Of a DNA stretch of 64,000 bases, positions 1-7,310 are shown one piece after another. The position numbers were made by a program, and so were the translations under genes. Position 1 is the first letter of the stretch; every line of letters begins with the position of its first letter. The notes beneath the pieces are model-generated. The model made no database searches, was not told the DNA's origin, and saw nothing but the letters and a program-made list of their open reading frames with translations. Location: assembly GCA_002297365.1 (NCBI GenBank), contig DBKT01000011.1, positions 186,001 to 250,000 on the forward strand, in the 5' to 3' direction. This stretch comes from Caryophanales bacterium UBA743 (lineage in GTDB: Bacteria; Bacillota_I; Bacilli_A; RFN20; CAG-826).

Positions 1-1829
1 TGAGCGTAATTGGGGCGCTTGCTTCATGCAGAGGCGTCACCGAAAGCAGTTCTTCTAACGTTCAAGAGGATAGCGAAAATAGCGGCCAACAAAGTTCTTC
101 TCAGACTTCAACGAGTACGGCCGATATCACAGAAGAAGATCTAGCAAAGGGTATAACCACCTACACAAACTCAAAAGGAGCCACTTTGAACCTCACCCGT
201 TCTGGCATTTATAAAGCTTCTGGAGCTCCGCATGTGAATTCCTATCCGGATGATCACGTTAAGCAAAAGCTTTTGGTCGCTCCTATCAGTTTCAAAAAAG
301 GAACTGGAAGCGATTCGAATTACATTGAGCCTACCGACGACTTATTGGATAAAATCAATGTCACTTTCACGGCTGACGATGAAACGATGAAAGAAAAAAC
401 CGGGTCCGATTTATATAGCGTTAAATCCTTCTATGAGCATTCATCCTTTGAAAAGGGCGCATTCGACGTTGTCGTCTTGCCAACCTGGATCGAATACAAG
501 GGCACTGCGCAGGATTTCAAAAACAGCACCTCTCAAGCTGGCGTAAGCATGTCCACTTATGTTCATAACTGGTATCTTACCGAATACGCAAAAGAAAACC
601 ACGGCGCATTAGCCAATTTCAAAGATGAAAATGGTCAGGTGTACAAATGGACCGATTTCGACACCGATCAGGATGGCTATATCGATTTGCTTTGGCAGGT
701 TTATGCCTATAAGCACGCCAAAAACGACACCTCTTTCTGGTGGGCTTATGTCACCTATACCGGAAGCAATTCCAATTTGCGCGATCCGAACGTCATGACA
801 TTGGCGTGGGCTTCTACCGAATTCATGACGGAATCTTGCAATGGCTACGACCCTCACACCTTCATCCACGAAACCGGACACACCCTCGGCGTAAATGATT
901 TCTATGATTACAACAACGCCTGGAAACCAATGGGCAGCGTTGATTACATGGATCAGAATTTAGGCGATCACAATGCCTACACCAAATTCACCTATGGTTG
1001 GATTAACCCATATATCTTAAAAGAAGAGGACCTTGCTGGCGGAAAAACAGCGGAAATCACCTTACGTGCCGGAACCACTTCCGGTGACGCCTTAGTCCTT
1101 GCTTCTCCAAACTATAACGGAACCGCATTCGATGAGTATTTCATGGTCGAATTAATGGGCCCATATGGCCTTGCTAAGGCAGACTATATCAATGGATATT
1201 CCAATACACAAGGGTATACGGAACCTGGTATTAGAATCACCCACATTGATGCCAGAATGTATCAAACCGATTACATGAGTCCTGTCACCGACCCGAATTC
1301 CTTAGGAATAAATGGCGGAGATATGCTTTGCTGCAACACTTATGGCGGAAGAAGCGGCGTTGGCAAAGACGCCGACTATTGGCCAGAAGAAAGCAGCAAA
1401 ACGGCACCTGCAAAAGTCCAGGAAATCATGGAGAAGAATCCGGGGTCCAAATATGGGAAACCAAGAACCAACAGCTTCAAAAAGACGGCCTATTTCACGG
1501 AGGCCTCTTTGATGGAATCCACCATTGGTGATGAGAACTGGATGACAAGCCCAAACTATCAAGCCACCTCCTCAAAGACCTTATTCAAAAAGGGCAACCG
1601 TTTCTCGTTGCTGACATCAAGCGGAGAGCCAAGCGGTTGGGCAAAAGCCTTTATGCCAAGCGGTTCCAACCTTTGGAACAAAGCCAAGAAAAATTATTAT
1701 CTTTCGGGAGATGATAACTGCTATTCCATCGACGAGAGCATGAAATGCAACTTCTACTTAAAAGTAAAGAACATCGTTAGTGACGATGAATTTGGCGCGA
1801 AAGCGGTCGTTACCGTAAGTTTGCTCTAA
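1..1829 (+). CDS. M6-family metalloprotease lipoprotein (5' end off window)
   Basis: Secreted zinc protease of the immune-inhibitor-A (M6) type, probably anchored outside the membrane. The open frame runs from the window edge without a stop, so the true start lies upstream; a TTG at 186 is internal. The first codons end in a lipobox (L-A-S-C at 18-29), followed by a Ser/Thr/Gln-rich linker and then the protease domain. The zinc motif HETGH is at 867-881, followed by T-L-G-V-N-D-F-Y-D, which fits the M6 pattern HExxHxxGxxDxxD. A DTDQDGYID stretch near 661-690 resembles a calcium loop. Substrate is unknown. A strong terminator follows directly. The family call is firm; the anchoring call rests on the lipobox only, because the hydrophobic segment is cut off. 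Confidence 0.88.
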   Translation, partial: SVIGALASCRGVTESSSSNVQEDSENSGQQSSSQTSTSTADITEEDLAKGITTYTNSKGATLNLTRSGIYKASGAPHVNSYPDDHVKQKLLVAPISFKKGTGSDSNYIEPTDDLLDKINVTFTADDETMKEKTGSDLYSVKSFYEHSSFEKGAFDVVVLPTWIEYKGTAQDFKNSTSQAGVSMSTYVHNWYLTEYAKENHGALANFKDENGQVYKWTDFDTDQDGYIDLLWQVYAYKHAKNDTSFWWAYVTYTGSNSNLRDPNVMTLAWASTEFMTESCNGYDPHTFIHETGHTLGVNDFYDYNNAWKPMGSVDYMDQNLGDHNAYTKFTYGWINPYILKEEDLAGGKTAEITLRAGTTSGDALVLASPNYNGTAFDEYFMVELMGPYGLAKADYINGYSNTQGYTEPGIRITHIDARMYQTDYMSPVTDPNSLGINGGDMLCCNTYGGRSGVGKDADYWPEESSKTAPAKVQEIMEKNPGSKYGKPRTNSFKKTAYFTEASLMESTIGDENWMTSPNYQATSSKTLFKKGNRFSLLTSSGEPSGWAKAFMPSGSNLWNKAKKNYYLSGDDNCYSIDESMKCNFYLKVKNIVSDDEFGAKAVVTVSLL

Positions 1830-1844
1830 CCCATCGACATAGCG

Positions 1845-1871
1845 AACCCATCCAACGCGGATGGGTTTTTC
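1845..1871 (+). terminator. Intrinsic terminator after the M6 protease
   Basis: A perfect 9-bp stem (AACCCATCC at 1845-1853 with GGATGGGTT at 1859-1867) has a 5-nt loop and is followed by a T run. Confidence 0.88.
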
Positions 1872-1997
1872 ATTTCTTTGCTCATTTGTCAAATTCATAA
1901 TCATTTTGATAAATGAATACCGATAAAAGCCTAACGATGCTACACTTTGGGTGTAATGTTCTGCAAACAGAACAACAAATGAGAGGTTTAAAAGAAA

Positions 1998-3143
1998 ATG
2001 TCTTACAGATTCATGTTGAACGAGACTTCTTATCACGGACATGGCGCTATCGAAAACATCGTCCCAGAAGTCAAAGCCAGAGGCTTTAAAAAAATCTTGG
2101 TTTGCTCTGATCCCGATTTGGTGAAATTTGGAGTCACCGCCAAGGTCACCGATTTACTCGAAAATGGTGGGGTCGCTTACGCTCTTTATGACAATATCAA
2201 AGCGAATCCAACCATCGAAAACGTCACTAGCGGCGTCAAGGCTTGTAAAGAAGCTGGTGCAGATTGCATCATCGCCATTGGCGGAGGCTCTAGCATGGAT
2301 ACTTCCAAAGCCATCGGCATTATCATGACCAATCCGGAATTCTCTGACGTCAGAAGCCTAGAAGGCGTTGCTCCAACAAAGAAACCTTGCTTGCCTATCA
2401 TTGCCGTTTCCACCACCGCCGGAACGGCCGCTGAAGTTACCATAAACTACGTCATTACCGATACGGAAAAGAAGAGAAAATTCGTTTGTGTCGATCCTCA
2501 CGATATGCCTATTGTCGCTATCGTCGACCCGGATATGATGTCTTCCATGCCAAAAGGCTTAACTGCCGCTACCGGCATGGATGCCTTAACCCACGCTATC
2601 GAGGGCTATATCACCCGTGGCGCATGGGCAATGTCCGATATGTTCCATATCAAAGCCGTTGAAATCATTTCCCATAATCTTAGAGATGCCGTTAAGAACA
2701 CGCCAGAAGGCCGTGAAGGAATGGCTTTGGGGCAATATATCGCCGGTATGGGATTCTCCAATGTCGGTTTAGGAATCGACCACGCCATGGCACATACCTT
2801 AAGCGCTTATTACGACATCCCACATGGCGTCGCTTGCGCTATGCTTCTTCCTATCGCAATGGAATTCAATAAAGATGTCACAGGAACCAAATACAAGGAT
2901 ATCGCCATTGCTATGGGCGTTGAAGGCGTCGATAAGATGAGTCAAGAAGAATATCGCTGGGCTGCCATAAACGCTGTTAAAAAGCTTTCTAGCGATGTTG
3001 GCATTCCAACCAAATGCGATAAAATCCTTGCCAGCGATTTAGATTCCCTTGCAACGGACGCTCTTCACGATGCTTGTTACCCAGGCAACCCAAAAGAAGC
3101 AACCCATGATGAGGTCGTTTCCCTTTTCAAAAAACTAATGTAA
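1998..3143 (+). CDS. fucO: Lactaldehyde reductase / 1,2-propanediol oxidoreductase
   Basis: Iron-dependent group III alcohol dehydrogenase that interconverts L-lactaldehyde and L-1,2-propanediol, the usual last step of anaerobic fucose or rhamnose breakdown. At 381 residues it has the length of E. coli FucO and closely resembles it throughout. The NAD site is IAIGGGSSMDTSKA (about 92-105). The metal ligands are D195, H199, H262 and H276, in THAIEGYITRGAW and DHAMAHTLSAYYDIPHG contexts. GAGAGG lies 11 nt before the ATG. No other fucose or rhamnose genes are in the window; it is a single gene between two terminators. A role in general aldehyde or glycerol fermentation is possible. Confidence 0.92.
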   Translation: MSYRFMLNETSYHGHGAIENIVPEVKARGFKKILVCSDPDLVKFGVTAKVTDLLENGGVAYALYDNIKANPTIENVTSGVKACKEAGADCIIAIGGGSSMDTSKAIGIIMTNPEFSDVRSLEGVAPTKKPCLPIIAVSTTAGTAAEVTINYVITDTEKKRKFVCVDPHDMPIVAIVDPDMMSSMPKGLTAATGMDALTHAIEGYITRGAWAMSDMFHIKAVEIISHNLRDAVKNTPEGREGMALGQYIAGMGFSNVGLGIDHAMAHTLSAYYDIPHGVACAMLLPIAMEFNKDVTGTKYKDIAIAMGVEGVDKMSQEEYRWAAINAVKKLSSDVGIPTKCDKILASDLDSLATDALHDACYPGNPKEATHDEVVSLFKKLM

Positions 3144-3155
3144 ATTTGAGCTAAG

Positions 3156-3201
3156 AGGAGCTGTTAGAAACCAAAAAGGTGAATAACCGCTCCTTTTATT
3201 A
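3156..3201 (+). terminator. Intrinsic terminator after fucO
   Basis: A long interrupted hairpin (AGGAGC...GCTCCT outer stem, GTTA...TAAC and ACC...GGT inner pairs) is followed by TTTTATT. Confidence 0.7.
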
Positions 3202-3275
3202 TAAGGATACAAGCGTCCCCTTTGCTAAAATATCGGTTTCAGAAGAGGATCAATCGAGGGGGGCAAAGCAAAACA

Positions 3276-3321
3276 AAAAGGCCGCTATACACCACACCCT
3301 TCTGGTTTTAAGCGGCCTTTT
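3276..3321 (-). terminator. Terminator serving the minus-strand PIN-domain gene
   Basis: An 11-bp perfect inverted repeat (AAAAGGCCGCT at 3276-3286 and AGCGGCCTTTT at 3311-3321) reads into a T-rich tract on the minus strand. It may act in both directions. Confidence 0.7.
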
Positions 3322-3333
3322 GAAGTTCCAAGC

Positions 3334-3374
3334 ATAAGAGATGGGGGTTTCCCTCAAACATCTCTTATTTTTTT
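3334..3374 (+). terminator. Second plus-strand terminator
   Basis: A perfect 10-bp stem (ATAAGAGATG at 3334-3343 with CATCTCTTAT at 3359-3368) is followed by a run of T on the plus strand. It overlaps the stop codon of the opposing gene, so it shields that gene from read-through from fucO. Confidence 0.65.
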
Positions 3375-5005
3375 GTTTTCTCGATTCTTTCTAAGTCTTC
3401 CAGATTCAATTGAAGAGAAGATAAATCTTTAGAGTCGATCTTCTTAAGCCTTGTTTTTTGTTTTTGTATCTCCGCAAGAGCTTTCTCCTTAGGATAGTTA
3501 GGGTTATTGAGATTCGCGTTCAAAACGCGGTCCATGGCCACCGCTTCCTTTAAAAGAGAGGAATCGTTCTTAACGCTTTTGGCGGGTTCTTTCTTTTTTA
3601 AGATAGGAGATTTTTCTTTTCTGGGTGTCCTGCCTCTTGCTCTTGGCTCACCAACAACAAGCACGATGCCTTCAGGAATGGCGCTAGAAGAGCCTCCTGA
3701 GGTGCTGCCTTTCACCTTCACGATACGAATCTTTTTCTTCAAAAGAGGGTCGTCTTTAGAAAGAATTGGTTTCTCTTTCGGAGTGGGGGCTTTGGCTTCT
3801 TTCTTCGCGGAAGATGGTACCACGTTGGTTTTCTTGCCATCCTCTTTTTTAGAAGAGATGTTTTTATTCTTTTCTTCTTTGTTTTCCATAGAAGAAGTTT
3901 TTTCTTCCCGGGGTTTCTTAGAAGAGAGAGCCTTGCAAGAGACCGAGTATTCTTTTCCTTTCACAAAGGAATAGGTTGTATTTCCTTTGTTATAAGAGAA
4001 GTTTCCTTTCGATGTGGCTAATTGGTCCACTTTCTTTAAGTCGTCATTCGTTAAGTCAAGGCTGCCATGAACCGAAGCGACATAAGAGACGCTCGGGTCC
4101 CTTACGATCGAGTGGTAATTCAAAGCAAGGCGTTTTAAAGCCTCGCTAGGGCTTATGCCGGTGGTGACAATAACGGAAGACGTTTCTTTTTTGGTTTCCT
4201 TCTTCTCGCTTTTTTTAAGAGGGAGAAGCTCTTCTTTCTTTTTCAAAAGGTCTTCTTTGCTAAAGCTTAAATTTAAGAGGGATAGCGAATTCGGGTCTAG
4301 TTTATTTAATCTAGAAAGCTGGTTTTCGATGTCCTTCATCTTATTCTTCGCTTTGTAATTGGGATTAGAGAGGTTCTTGGTTAGCTTTTTGTCTTCCTCA
4401 ATAATCATTTTTTGGGTCTTATTCAAGGCCGCTGGTTTGTTGTCTTTTTCTACTTTCTGAAAAGACGAAGCGTCATGTTTCTTGCTAAAAGTTTTTTCTC
4501 CGTTTTCCCCTGGATTCTTTTCTAGTTCCGATTGAGGGGTAAGGCGATATACGCTAAGATATCTGCCCTTTTGTGAATCTAATCGATTTAGCTTTAATAA
4601 ATCCGTCGTCAATGTTTTATCTTGTGTGATGACAAGGATTTTATTATGGATTCTTAATCCGGATACTTTCGTGAAGATGGCGTTATCGGCGAAGGAGCTT
4701 CCTTCTGCCTTGGTAATTGTGAATGCTTTTTCATGCCATTTGTCGTGACGAATGATTTTCAATGCACGTAAAGCTGCAACTTTGCGATCTTTTTCTTTTT
4801 CTTTCGCATGCTTTTTAAGTTCTTCAATGCATTCGCCTAAGACGATTACTTGCAAATCTTCTTTCCAATATTCCTTTGATTTGGACAAATAGTCCATAAA
4901 CAAGGGAAAGGAATCTTCCATCAAGGAACATGTGTCCACGAAAACATAGTCATAATCATTTAGAAATTGAGCTAGTTTCGAGGATTTTAATTCCTCATTG
5001 TACAT
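3365..5005 (-). CDS. PIN-domain protein with long lysine-rich tail
   Basis: Residues 18-140 form a PIN-like nuclease domain: VFVDTCSLME (D24), LGECIEELKK, SSFADNAIF (D107) and VITQDKTL (D129) supply the usual acidic residues of these metal-dependent RNases. The remaining ~400 residues are Lys/Ser/Glu-rich. They include a short folded segment (after TTGISPSEALKRLALNYHS) and two diverged copies of a helical repeat built around N-L-x-N-P-N-Y. The repeats sit in the middle (about 230-285) and at the C-terminus. I chose the ATG at 5005, preceded by AAGGAGG, though the spacing (19 nt) is long; an ATG at 5113 would add 36 residues but has a poor ribosome site. A housekeeping RNA-processing role or a lone toxin is possible. 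The function is unknown. Confidence 0.72.
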   Translation of the reverse strand: MYNEELKSSKLAQFLNDYDYVFVDTCSLMEDSFPLFMDYLSKSKEYWKEDLQVIVLGECIEELKKHAKEKEKDRKVAALRALKIIRHDKWHEKAFTITKAEGSSFADNAIFTKVSGLRIHNKILVITQDKTLTTDLLKLNRLDSQKGRYLSVYRLTPQSELEKNPGENGEKTFSKKHDASSFQKVEKDNKPAALNKTQKMIIEEDKKLTKNLSNPNYKAKNKMKDIENQLSRLNKLDPNSLSLLNLSFSKEDLLKKKEELLPLKKSEKKETKKETSSVIVTTGISPSEALKRLALNYHSIVRDPSVSYVASVHGSLDLTNDDLKKVDQLATSKGNFSYNKGNTTYSFVKGKEYSVSCKALSSKKPREEKTSSMENKEEKNKNISSKKEDGKKTNVVPSSAKKEAKAPTPKEKPILSKDDPLLKKKIRIVKVKGSTSGGSSSAIPEGIVLVVGEPRARGRTPRKEKSPILKKKEPAKSVKNDSSLLKEAVAMDRVLNANLNNPNYPKEKALAEIQKQKTRLKKIDSKDLSSLQLNLEDLERIEKTKK

Positions 5006-5127
5006 ATCGTTGTTACTTTCTTTTCCTCCTTTGGAAAATATTTTAGCCCACACAGGAAACAAATTCCAACCCGCTCTTCCTGAAAGATTTCCTTTCAAAC
5101 GAAAAATCCCCATTTATCCCACTTTCA

Positions 5128-5154
5128 TGAAAGCGGTTCCTGTAAGCACTTACT
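5128..5154. promoter_or_regulatory. Two abutting cre-like motifs
   Basis: TGAAAGCGGTTCCT (5128-5141) and TGTAAGCACTTACT (5141-5154) each match 12 of 14 positions of the CcpA consensus TGWAANCGNTNWCA. They sit between the PIN gene and the small ORF at 5240. Weak evidence without a scan. Confidence 0.25.
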
Positions 5155-5239
5155 GAAAAGCCTTTCAAGTTCTATCCCGTTGGAAAGAAGTTATTCTAGT
5201 GTAGCTTCGAAGGGAGCGATCAAGAGGAGGAAATTCAGG

Positions 5240-5350
5240 ATGTTCTTCGACAAGAAAATCAATGAAAGCCCACGCGATAAAGAGTTTGATGAATTACTCG
5301 CATCTCTCGCTAGCGAAGGTCCAATCTTCCATGACGAAGAGGATAGATAA
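5240..5350 (+). CDS. Small acidic protein, 36 residues
   Basis: ATG to TAA encodes 36 residues beginning MFFDKKINESPRDKEFDELL and ending in the acidic HDEEDR. The support is a very good ribosome site (AGAGGAGG, 9 nt before the ATG) and a clean intrinsic terminator just after the stop, so this is a compact free-standing transcription unit. No membrane segment or known motif is seen. The function is unknown; a small regulatory or adaptor protein is possible. Confidence 0.6.
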   Translation: MFFDKKINESPRDKEFDELLASLASEGPIFHDEEDR

Positions 5351-5378
5351 TCTATCTTCTATCGCATGATAGATTCCT

Positions 5379-5410
5379 CCGTCCATTAAGGGCGGTTTTC
5401 TTTTTGCCTT
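5379..5410 (+). terminator. Intrinsic terminator after the small acidic protein
   Basis: CCGTCC (5379-5384) pairs with GGGCGG (5390-5395), one pair being a G-T wobble, with a 5-nt loop and TTTTCTTTTTG after it. Confidence 0.75.
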
Positions 5411-5433
5411 TTTTTCAACTAAAATAAAAGCCG

Positions 5434-6063
5434 ATGAAAGACCTATCTAAAATTGTTTCCCATAATCTATCCGTTCTTAGAAAAGCAAGAGGCCTAACTC
5501 AAGGTCAGCTTGCCGAACGTTTTTCTTATACCGATAAATCCATTTCAAAATGGGAGACGGGGGAAGGCCTTCCAGACATCAACGTTCTTGCTGAGTTGGC
5601 ATCATTCTATGGCGTGACGTTGGATTATCTTATTCAAGATCACCAAGAAGAAACGTTAAAAAGAGATGGAAAGAAGGACCCAAAAGACGTCGCTAGAAAC
5701 AAAATCATCGTCATAGCTCTCGGCGTTGTCTTTATTTGGACGGTGGCCGCGGTTGTCTTTTCCGCATTGATGCTTTCGGAAATCAAGAACTGGAGCCCTT
5801 GGCTTTGTTTCATTTGGGCGATACCCATTTCCTTTATCACCTTGAGATTTTTCTCTAAACGTTGGGGAAAGCCATTCCGTTCCTTGCTATTTACCATTCT
5901 TTGTTTCTGGACGATTGCCTTTGCCCTCTATATAGAATTGGGCATGGATATCGAAATAGGCTGGAGTTTGTGGTTTATTTGGCTAATTCCCATCCCCATA
6001 ACGATAGGAAGTGTCTTCTTCTATCGTTATAACTTAGATAAAGCCATGTCGCTTTCCTTGTAA
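5434..6063 (+). CDS. XRE-family transcriptional regulator with membrane tail
   Basis: Residues 6-65 are a Cro/C1 helix-turn-helix (NLSVLRKARGLTQGQLAERF, then SISKWETGEGLPDINVLAELASFY). After a charged linker come four hydrophobic segments (about 88-112, 120-137, 148-165, 174-195), so the DNA-binding domain is tethered to the membrane. This layout is common in Bacillota and often senses membrane or envelope state. There is no clear Shine-Dalgarno. A TAAAAT box ends 8 nt before the ATG, so the transcript could be nearly leaderless. The stop codon overlaps the -35 of the hypB promoter. Confidence 0.82.
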   Translation: MKDLSKIVSHNLSVLRKARGLTQGQLAERFSYTDKSISKWETGEGLPDINVLAELASFYGVTLDYLIQDHQEETLKRDGKKDPKDVARNKIIVIALGVVFIWTVAAVVFSALMLSEIKNWSPWLCFIWAIPISFITLRFFSKRWGKPFRSLLFTILCFWTIAFALYIELGMDIEIGWSLWFIWLIPIPITIGSVFFYRYNLDKAMSLSL

Positions 6064-6086
6064 GGGAAGCGTTCTTTTTTTAAAAT
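6058..6086 (+). promoter_or_regulatory. Sigma-A type promoter for hypBA
   Basis: TTGTAA (6058-6063) and TAAAAT (6081-6086) are separated by 17 bp. The start codon of hypB follows 23 nt later. Confidence 0.55.
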
Positions 6087-6109
6087 AGAGCATGTGTTGA
6101 GGTGTTTTT

Positions 6110-6784
6110 ATGGACGATATTCGAATCATCAAGGTGAAGCAAAGCGTTTTCGCCAATAACAATTCCCGTGCCGAGGAAGTTCGCAAGAAATTAAAGGAAA
6201 AACATGTTTATCTTGTGAACGTTATGTCTTCTCCTGGAAGTGGCAAAACGACATTCCTTGTGAGTTTAATAAATCGTTTAAAGAAAGATTTAAGAATCGG
6301 CGTTATGGAAGCGGATATCGATGCGACCGTCGATGCGGAAACGATTTCCAGCGAGACAGGCGTCAGAAGCGTCCAAATCCACACCTCAGGGGAATGCCAT
6401 CTTGATGCCAAAATGGTGGATGATTCCTTAGAAGGATTTGGAATCGATGATCTCGATTTAGTCTTCTTGGAAAATATCGGCAACCTTGTTTGCCCAGCTG
6501 AATTTGATACAGGCGCGACCTCTTCTTTCGAATTGTTATCAATTCCTGAAGGAGATGACAAGCCGTTGAAATATCCTTTAATGTTCACCGTCGCAAACGT
6601 CGTTATTTTCACGAAGATGGATGCCATCTCGGTTTTCGACTTCGATTTGAAGAAAGCCGAGGAGCGCATTCTGAAGCTTAATCCTAATGCGAGATTCTTC
6701 CCCGTATCCGCCAAAACAGGCGAAGGGATAGATAAAATCGCCCAATATCTTCTAGATGAAGTGAAGAAATACCAAGCCAAATAA
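6110..6784 (+). CDS. hypB: Hydrogenase/urease nickel-insertion GTPase HypB
   Basis: SIMIBI-class GTPase that works with HypA to load nickel into [NiFe]-hydrogenase. Visible motifs are the P-loop SSPGSGKTT (40-48), the switch/metal segment HTSGECHLDA (91-100, with C96 and H97), ENIGNLVCPAEFDTG (C128) and the guanine-specificity motif TKMD (168-171). The C-terminus is normal (SAKTGEGIDKI). There is no N-terminal His-rich nickel-storage stretch. hypA follows after a single base. No hydrogenase or urease structural gene lies in the window, so the client is elsewhere. Confidence 0.93.
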   Translation: MDDIRIIKVKQSVFANNNSRAEEVRKKLKEKHVYLVNVMSSPGSGKTTFLVSLINRLKKDLRIGVMEADIDATVDAETISSETGVRSVQIHTSGECHLDAKMVDDSLEGFGIDDLDLVFLENIGNLVCPAEFDTGATSSFELLSIPEGDDKPLKYPLMFTVANVVIFTKMDAISVFDFDLKKAEERILKLNPNARFFPVSAKTGEGIDKIAQYLLDEVKKYQAK

Positions 6785-6785
6785 T

Positions 6786-7130
6786 ATGCATGAGATGAGC
6801 TATGTTCTAATGGCCATCGAGCAATTAGAAACCATCATTTTGGAAAATCATATACACAAACTCTATTCCGTTACCTTAGACATCGGAGAATCTTCCGGGG
6901 TGGAAGAAGATTATTTCCGCGTTTGCTGGAATGCCGCAACTAAAGACACAGACTGGAAAAACGTAACCTTAAAGATTAACATGGTGCCATCAATTGGCCG
7001 TTGTCTTTCTTGTGGAAATCAATTTGAGATAAAGAAAAACAACTACACTTGCCCTCGATGCGGAAAGCCCAACCAATACGTCCCTATCTCAGGAAAAGAT
7101 TTAGAGATTAAGGAAGTCGAGGCAAGTTAA
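6786..7130 (+). CDS. hypA: Hydrogenase nickel incorporation protein HypA
   Basis: Small nickel metallochaperone. The N-terminal MHE (H2) is the nickel-binding end and the zinc-binding loop has C73, C76, C89 and C92 (RCLSCG and TCPRCG). The length of 114 residues is typical. It lies 1 nt after hypB, so the two are co-transcribed and probably translationally coupled. HypA delivers nickel and HypB supplies GTPase control. None of hypC, hypD, hypE or hypF is in the window. Confidence 0.93.
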   Translation: MHEMSYVLMAIEQLETIILENHIHKLYSVTLDIGESSGVEEDYFRVCWNAATKDTDWKNVTLKINMVPSIGRCLSCGNQFEIKKNNYTCPRCGKPNQYVPISGKDLEIKEVEAS

Positions 7131-7251
7131 GCGAACCCCTCTGGAAACAAAATCCAGATGAAGGCCACATTTAACGACAAATTCTTAACATTTTATTCAA
7201 AGACGTTTCTATTTTTGCTATCCATATACAAGCATTTTGCCTGCCCCTCTA

Positions 7252-7281
7252 TACAAAAAGCACGCCTAGAATGGCGTGCTT
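7252..7281 (-). terminator. Intrinsic terminator of the 7311-9332 lipoprotein gene
   Basis: A perfect 9-bp stem (AAGCACGCC at 7258-7266 with GGCGTGCTT at 7273-7281) is followed on the minus strand by TTTGTAT. Confidence 0.85.
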
Positions 7282-7310
7282 CATGTACGAATAAATTGGA
7301 ATAAAGAGAA

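Noticed and set aside
6208..6780. 190-codon minus-strand frame
   Set aside because: It is antisense to hypB, whose motifs are unmistakable.
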